DNA of 6,291 bases from an uncultured Saprospiraceae bacterium (GTDB lineage Bacteria > Bacteroidota > Bacteroidia > Chitinophagales > Saprospiraceae), in the NCBI GenBank assembly GCA_937959095.1, contig CALGLY010000159.1, positions 1-6,291 on the forward strand, written 5' to 3'. Every line of letters begins with the position of its first letter. Position 1 is the stretch's first letter. This document shows positions 5,992-6,291 of the stretch, one piece after another. A program made the translations under genes and the position numbers. The notes beneath the pieces are model-generated. The model saw nothing but the letters and a program-made list of their open reading frames with translations, had not been told where the DNA came from and made no database searches.

Positions 5992-6291
5992 CTACATACT
6001 TCTCAATACGACAGGGAATGACTTGAAAGAAATTTGAAAATTACTTCTACTATCATTATTATACTTACAGGGGAAATCTTGGTATTGAGCGTCACCAACT
6101 ATCCTAAGTTGATTTATGAAATCTCCATCTGTTATATTAATATCTCCATTAGGTCCATAATCTTCCTCATCATCTGTATCTACATAACGGAATGTTGCTT
6201 TAGGATTTGTAACGCCTATTTCTGCTATTGCCTTATTATCTGGTGCTGTCCAAATACGGAGTGCATCTTGTATTCTTCCTTGGACATTATT
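5992..6291 (-). CDS. C-terminal part of an unrecognised protein (start beyond right edge)
   Basis: Reading the minus strand from base 6291, one frame stays open for 99 codons and ends at TAG (5994-5992). In AT-rich DNA that length without a stop is unlikely by chance, and a matching terminator lies 47 bases beyond. No start codon is needed in the window because the gene enters from the right. The visible peptide begins NNVQGRIQDALRIWTAPDN, has an acidic stretch DTDDEEDYGPNGD at 38-50 and ends SFKSFPVVLRSM. It has one cysteine (C75, in DFPCKY), no hydrophobic helix, and alternating polar and hydrophobic residues suggesting beta structure, as in a surface or secreted protein (inference). I do not recognise the family. 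It converges on the polysaccharide operon, so it is probably a separate transcription unit. Confidence 0.72.
   Translation of the reverse strand, partial: NNVQGRIQDALRIWTAPDNKAIAEIGVTNPKATFRYVDTDDEEDYGPNGDINITDGDFINQLRIVGDAQYQDFPCKYNNDSRSNFQISFKSFPVVLRSM

Overview
The window looks like part of a cell-surface polysaccharide biosynthesis locus from a low-GC member of the Bacteroidota. The phylum is inferred: the genes are AT-rich, no start codon has a Shine-Dalgarno sequence upstream, the starts sit in A-rich context, and this gene mix is common in that group. I cannot name a genus.

Positions 1-5638 hold four tightly packed plus-strand genes. They are the 3' part of a sulfotransferase (cut by the left window edge), a heparinase II/III-family protein (4-base ATGA overlap with the sulfotransferase), an AlgD-like nucleotide-sugar 6-dehydrogenase (after a 76-base gap), and a GT4-type glycosyltransferase that starts on the base after the dehydrogenase stop. 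They probably form one transcript. A coherent reading is that the dehydrogenase makes an activated uronic acid (GDP-mannuronate by motif resemblance, UDP-glucuronate as the alternative), the glycosyltransferase adds a sugar to the growing glycan, the heparinase-fold protein cleaves or epimerises uronate residues, and the sulfotransferase sulfates the product. The polymer would then be an acidic, possibly sulfated, uronate-containing exopolysaccharide or capsule.

Positions 5639-5991 are a 353-base convergent intergenic region with no credible gene. It holds a cluster of GTTAAC-type hexamers, a perfect 17-base inverted repeat whose arms each contain the palindrome TTTTATAAAA, further small inverted repeats, and a good minus-strand intrinsic terminator.

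Positions 5992-6291 carry the C-terminal 99 codons of a minus-strand gene that runs off the right edge. It has no start codon in the window. I do not recognise its family. The terminator lies 47 bases beyond its stop codon, which supports it as a real gene and marks the far border of the polysaccharide operon.

I saw no RNA gene, CRISPR array, insertion sequence or clearly new enzyme system. The points most worth following are the inferred sulfated-uronate chemistry, the heparinase-fold enzyme without a visible export signal, the altered glycosyltransferase active-site motif and the unexplained inverted repeat.
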